Positions 60,664-64,000 of a stretch of DNA of 64,000 bases are shown in pieces. This DNA comes from Mesorhizobium plurifarium (GTDB lineage: Bacteria > Pseudomonadota > Alphaproteobacteria > Rhizobiales > Rhizobiaceae). Numbering within the stretch: the first letter of the stretch is position 1; every line of letters begins with the position of its first letter. Made by a program: the position numbers and the translations under genes. The notes under the pieces are model-generated. The model was not told the DNA's origin, did no database searches, and saw nothing but the letters and a program-made list of their open reading frames with translations. The DNA lies in assembly GCA_000824785.1 (NCBI GenBank), contig CCNB01000043.1:188107-252106 (forward strand). The letters are read 5' to 3'.

Positions 60664-60912
60664 AGAGATTTGCCGGCGCTGTTTCATCGCCTTGGCCGTC
60701 CGTAAAAACAATAACTTAAGGCATATAAGCTGAAGCTGTTCGACGGCAGCGCGCATTATTGGACACCATGCGCATGCTTGCCTTGTCTTTCAAGGGTCTA
60801 ACCAATTCTTTTGTTTTGGCGCCTCTGTTTGTCTTCCTTCTTTCAATCCCTTGAAGCCCCACATATATTCGCCGCCACGACACGGAAACGGATGCCGAAG
60901 CGGGAGGCCCCA

Positions 60913-62001
60913 ATGGCGACATTGCAGAATTTCGATGCCGAAATTGCCAAGACCAAGCAGGTCGTGCAGGACATGCGCACCAAGATCGAGCAGTCCGGCA
61001 CGGTGCTCGACACGCTCGCCCAGGCTGACAAGAAGATCGGCGACGCCAATTTCGACATCGAGAACGCCCGCATCGAGGACGTGCTCAAGCAGCAGAAGGT
61101 CATGGAAGGCAACATCGCCGACCTGATCATCGGGCTCGAGGATGCCACCAATGTCTTCGGCGCCGAATTCGAAAGCATGAAGAACTACACCGGCTGGGAA
61201 AACTTCGTCGGCGTCTTTTCGGCGCAGCGCAAGCAGCGCATGCGCACCGACCGCGTCCGCAACATGTCGCTGGCCGGCAATCTGCAGGAGCTTTTGGCGA
61301 AGTCGGACACCATCGTCGGCATCCTGAAGGCGCAGAAGCAGGTCCTCGACCAGCGCTACAAGACTTCCGAGACCAGTCTGTCGCAGGTGATCGAGCGTCG
61401 CAAGACGACCATGTCCAATCTCGAGGCGGTGCAGAAGCGCATCGAGGAATTGAACCCTCTGCTGCTCGACATCGAAAACAAGATCGCCTCCTCCACGACC
61501 CAGAAGGAGCGCACCGAGCTTGAGGGCGAGCGCTCGAAAATGGCGACCGAATACAACGAAAAACAGGCCAAGGAGCAGGAGCTGCTGGCCGAGAGCCAGA
61601 CGCTGGAGCGCTACACTTCGATGTTCCAGACCTTCGTCGATTCGCTCAACAACCAGATCGCCGCGCAGTCGACGCTGATCAACAAGCTGACCATCGACAC
61701 CGAGCAGCGCATCGTGCTGTACAAGGCGCTGGAGGATTCGCTGAAGACCGCCGCCCAGCAGGACGTCGCCCACAAGATCAACACGCTGGGCAGCCAGGTC
61801 GACAACACGGCCGAGGAGACGATGGCCGGCATCGGCGCCGCCTCGCAGAAGCACATCGGCGACCTTTTGGAGATGCATGAGAAGAACATGGTGGCTTCAG
61901 CCGACATCCAGCGCCGCAAGAAGCTTGCCGACGATGCCTTCGCCCGCCGCTTCGACGATGTGATGAAGAAGCACAACGCCGCCAACTATGTGCAGTCCTA
62001 A
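60913..62001 (+). CDS. Long coiled-coil protein of unknown function
   Basis: The 362-residue protein is almost wholly helical with heptad patterns (LQNFDAEIAKTKQVVQDMRTKIEQSGTVLDTLAQADKKIGD, MSNLEAVQKRIEELNPLLLDIENKI, MFQTFVDSLNNQIAAQSTLINKL). It has no signal peptide or membrane helix. The layout recalls TelA/KlaA-like 'toxic anion resistance' proteins, but I cannot confirm that. ATG at 60913 has GGGAGG five bases before it; the longer upstream frame lacks a site. It heads a three-gene run (60913, 62138, 63308) that leaves the window. Confidence 0.8.
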   Translation: MATLQNFDAEIAKTKQVVQDMRTKIEQSGTVLDTLAQADKKIGDANFDIENARIEDVLKQQKVMEGNIADLIIGLEDATNVFGAEFESMKNYTGWENFVGVFSAQRKQRMRTDRVRNMSLAGNLQELLAKSDTIVGILKAQKQVLDQRYKTSETSLSQVIERRKTTMSNLEAVQKRIEELNPLLLDIENKIASSTTQKERTELEGERSKMATEYNEKQAKEQELLAESQTLERYTSMFQTFVDSLNNQIAAQSTLINKLTIDTEQRIVLYKALEDSLKTAAQQDVAHKINTLGSQVDNTAEETMAGIGAASQKHIGDLLEMHEKNMVASADIQRRKKLADDAFARRFDDVMKKHNAANYVQS

Positions 62002-62099
62002 GCAGGTTGCGCAAAAGTGTCCTACGGTTTTGCGGTCAGAACCTGCGAAAAACAAAGGAATCCAGGCAGATATTCGTGGGGCACCTCACGATTATCTGC
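62002..62099. repeat. Two palindromes between the first two genes of the run
   Basis: GCAGGTT (62002–62008) pairs with AACCTGC (62040–62046), with GCAAAA/TTTTGC inside: a RIME-like stem. Then GCAGATATTCGTG (62066–62078) pairs with CACGATTATCTGC (62087–62099) with one mismatch. Together they fill most of the 136-base gap. Confidence 0.65.
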
Positions 62100-62137
62100 T
62101 TGGGCGGCGCCGCTGACTTCATCTCCACGGCAGTCTC

Positions 62138-63283
62138 ATGACACCTGAGAACGACGCGGCGGCTCGCTATTTCTCCGCCATCACGGCGGCGCTGAGCGGG
62201 CTGGAAGTGTTCATGCGCGACGATCGCTCGCCGCTTTACCGGCACGGCATCGTCGCCAGGATCGTCGCGGAATATATCGCGCGGCTGGACAAGTCCTTTG
62301 CCTGCTGGCGCAACCGGCTCGGCTTCATGGACACGTTCCGCATCTCGCGCGCCGACAGCGGCTATCCCGTTTTCCAGAACCTGCTCGAATTGGAAAACGA
62401 CCGCCAGCAGGCCGATGCCCGCCTGGCCAACATCCCGCAGGCCGGCGAGCTGCGCGAGGAGATGGCCGACTTCATCCTGCGCCACAAGGAATTTCCGGAA
62501 GCGCTGCAAAAGTCGATGGCCGAGCGGCTCTATCTGGAGGACGTCAAGAGCGAGGCGACCTTCGGCCCGTTCACCCTGGCGCAGACGGCCAAGGTCTCGG
62601 TCAACCCGAAGACCATGCGGCCCTATTATCTGGTCCATTGGGCGACGTTCGACGGCAGCGCCAACCTGCCGCTGGTCTATATGGTGACGGTGGAGGACTC
62701 CTCCGATAGCATGGTGCGCCAACTGGTCGACGTGAACGGCAAGCTGAACGAGAAGGTCGATATCCCGCTACCCGTCGACGGCCTGCTCAATCCCGAGCTT
62801 GCGCACCGCTTCGACGACTTCACCGAGAAGAATTCGGCCTACACGCTCTCGCCAGCGACGATCGCCGTCAATCTGGACAAGGATTTCGAGCCACTGCACC
62901 CCAAGCAATTGCGGCGCGTCGTGCTTGGGCCCTTCTACTCGGCCGGCATCACCGACAACAATTCGACCGTGGCCGAGGTGCTCTCCAAGGTGCGCAAGCC
63001 CGAGAATGCCTGGCTGCTCACCTGGACCATCCAGGAGGTCTTTTCCAAGGCCGAGAAACCCGGCCGCAAGGGTCTTTTCTCCAGCGAGAAGACCACGCAG
63101 GAATTCTTCATCAACACCGACGACCTCGAAGCGGCGCGCCAGGGCGTGTCGAGCTACGAGAACCACGCGCTGATCCCGCACGAGGCCTACCAGGCGCTTT
63201 ATGCCGCCGGCGAAGCGCAGAAGATCTTTTCCGGCTACAAGGTCCACATCCTGTCCAACGGACAGGTCATCAGCGATGTGTGA
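62138..63283 (+). CDS. Unrecognised 381-residue cytoplasmic protein
   Basis: The protein begins MTPENDAAARYFSAITAALSGLEVFMRDDRSPLYR and contains SGYPVFQNLLELENDRQQADARLANI and VHWATFDGSANLPLVYMVTVEDSSDSMVRQLVDVNG. It is soluble, has no signal peptide or membrane helix, and no catalytic motif I can name. The sequence suggests an alpha/beta N-terminal half and a C-terminal half with VLSKVRKPENAWLLTWTIQEVFSKAEKPGRKGLFSSEKTTQEFF. It sits between the coiled-coil gene and another unknown gene on the same strand and is likely in one operon. Its 24-base gap to the next ATG supports this. Confidence 0.8.
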   Translation: MTPENDAAARYFSAITAALSGLEVFMRDDRSPLYRHGIVARIVAEYIARLDKSFACWRNRLGFMDTFRISRADSGYPVFQNLLELENDRQQADARLANIPQAGELREEMADFILRHKEFPEALQKSMAERLYLEDVKSEATFGPFTLAQTAKVSVNPKTMRPYYLVHWATFDGSANLPLVYMVTVEDSSDSMVRQLVDVNGKLNEKVDIPLPVDGLLNPELAHRFDDFTEKNSAYTLSPATIAVNLDKDFEPLHPKQLRRVVLGPFYSAGITDNNSTVAEVLSKVRKPENAWLLTWTIQEVFSKAEKPGRKGLFSSEKTTQEFFINTDDLEAARQGVSSYENHALIPHEAYQALYAAGEAQKIFSGYKVHILSNGQVISDV

Positions 63284-63307
63284 CCGTCAAACCGCGGAGC
63301 ATCCTTC

Positions 63308-64000
63308 ATGGACACCGGCCTGACAACGATCTCGGAAGCCGCAATCGAAAAGCACCGCGCGACCGCGCAGAGCTTCATCACCCGCATCGTCGTGCTTGAG
63401 GACCCTTCGCGCGAATCCGGCACCGCGCTTGCCGGCACCAACCGCCGCTTCGTCTCGACCGTGTCGGTCGGCTCGGTGCGCCGCACGCGCGAGGTAGAGC
63501 TCACCAAGACGGTTGCCGCGATCCATCCCGACGACCAGTTGATGACGATCCCGCAGCACACGCTGCTCTACCGCTCCCGGCGCGGCCTGGCGATCGCGCT
63601 GGCTATTTCGGATGTCTTCGCCGAAGGCTCCGACCTCGAAAGCCTGCAGGCGAAGAACGCGCGGGCGCCGCTGGAAGGTGACGAGGCCACCACCTTCAAG
63701 AGGCTTCTGTCGGCTTCGGCTTACGTCTCGGCCTTCAGCTTCGCCTCCTACCTGTTCCAGTTGATCGACAGCGACGGCGAGGCGCCGAACGACATCCCCG
63801 AGCCCGACTTCCTTTTCGACACGCCGCAGGACGCGGTGAAGTCGATCGTCGCCGGCCTCGACAAGGCGATCGCCGGTTCGAAGGATGACGCCGATCTGAC
63901 GACGCGAACGCGGGCTTTTGCCCGCATCGCCATCGACGGGCTTTTGGCGCGAAAAGGCCGTTTCGACGGCATCGGTCCGTTCGAGAACGCGCATATCCGC
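63308..64000 (+). CDS. Unrecognised protein, 3' end beyond the window
   Basis: An open frame begins at ATG 63308 (MDTGLTTISEAAIEKHRATAQ) and runs without a stop through 231 codons to the window edge. It reads ITRIVVLEDPSRESGTALAGT, MTIPQHTLLYRSRRGLAIALA and then a helical SAYVSAFSFASYLFQLIDSDGE. No family recognised. High third-position GC, 24-base spacing after the previous stop and matched strand support a real gene. It completes a run of three unknown proteins. Confidence 0.78.
   Translation, partial: MDTGLTTISEAAIEKHRATAQSFITRIVVLEDPSRESGTALAGTNRRFVSTVSVGSVRRTREVELTKTVAAIHPDDQLMTIPQHTLLYRSRRGLAIALAISDVFAEGSDLESLQAKNARAPLEGDEATTFKRLLSASAYVSAFSFASYLFQLIDSDGEAPNDIPEPDFLFDTPQDAVKSIVAGLDKAIAGSKDDADLTTRTRAFARIAIDGLLARKGRFDGIGPFENAHIR

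Overview
The window is GC-rich chromosomal DNA of an alphaproteobacterium, most likely a Mesorhizobium-like member of the Hyphomicrobiales (Rhizobiales). I infer this from the gene content: lgt–methyltransferase–pgeF–peptidase–prs, rplY–pth–ychF, petABC, trmL–hemF, the MoxR/DUF58/DUF4159 operon and choXWV. It also fits the repeats, which are RIME-like palindromes and a ~150-bp palindromic intergenic element. No sequence search was run. There is no rRNA or tRNA gene, CRISPR array, prophage or integrative-element boundary that I can recognise. The only mobile element is one IS4-family insertion sequence.

Layout. 1–6080: a core block (lgt, a COG1565 methyltransferase, pgeF, an M24-fold hydrolase, a lipoprotein, prs). 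6081–11297: an accessory block of detoxification and regulation genes (a RibD/DHFR-like reductase, an AraC regulator divergent from a fosmidomycin-resistance-type MFS pump, an alpha/beta hydrolase divergent from an OhrR/MarR regulator, a GST). 11432–16114: rplY, pth, a frameshifted TPR gene, ychF and two MaoC-type genes. 16123–17577: a dispersed palindrome interrupted by the IS4-family element. 17582–22566: apt, a secreted acid phosphatase, the cytochrome bc1 operon petABC and a cupin. 22639–30027: a hydrolase, three consecutive ABC half-exporters and two small unknown proteins. 30495–33877: trmL, soxR with its own SoxR box, hemF and small DUF proteins. 34087–35733: a predicted outer-membrane barrel protein next to a secreted subtilase.

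35758–45363: cca, a CoA-type Nudix hydrolase and DUF1285 (overlapping, minus strand) face the moxR–DUF58–DUF4159–amidotransferase-like membrane operon (plus strand). 45536–49850: clpS, three small envelope proteins, a two-component system and a YciI protein. 49974–55914: an aromatic-amino-acid-decarboxylase-like enzyme, then a sulfur group in which cysK is divergent from a BTAD/TolB-like/TPR regulator, with a persulfide dioxygenase–rhodanese fusion downstream. 56128–59220: the choline ABC importer choXWV with an intrinsic terminator after choX. 59471–60606: thymidine kinase and a small cytochrome c. 60913–64000: a three-gene run of unrecognised proteins headed by a coiled-coil protein and cut by the window edge.

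The best candidates for undescribed biology are the coiled-coil three-gene run at 60913–64000, the barrel/subtilase pair at 34087–35733, and the M24-fold protein that lacks the usual metal ligands at 3131–4282. The clearest regulatory signals are three TATCGCGATA-type palindromes between the hydrolase and OhrR genes, a near-perfect SoxR box before soxR, a TGCCGCA/TGCGGCA repeat between cysK and the BTAD regulator, and a terminator inside the choline operon.
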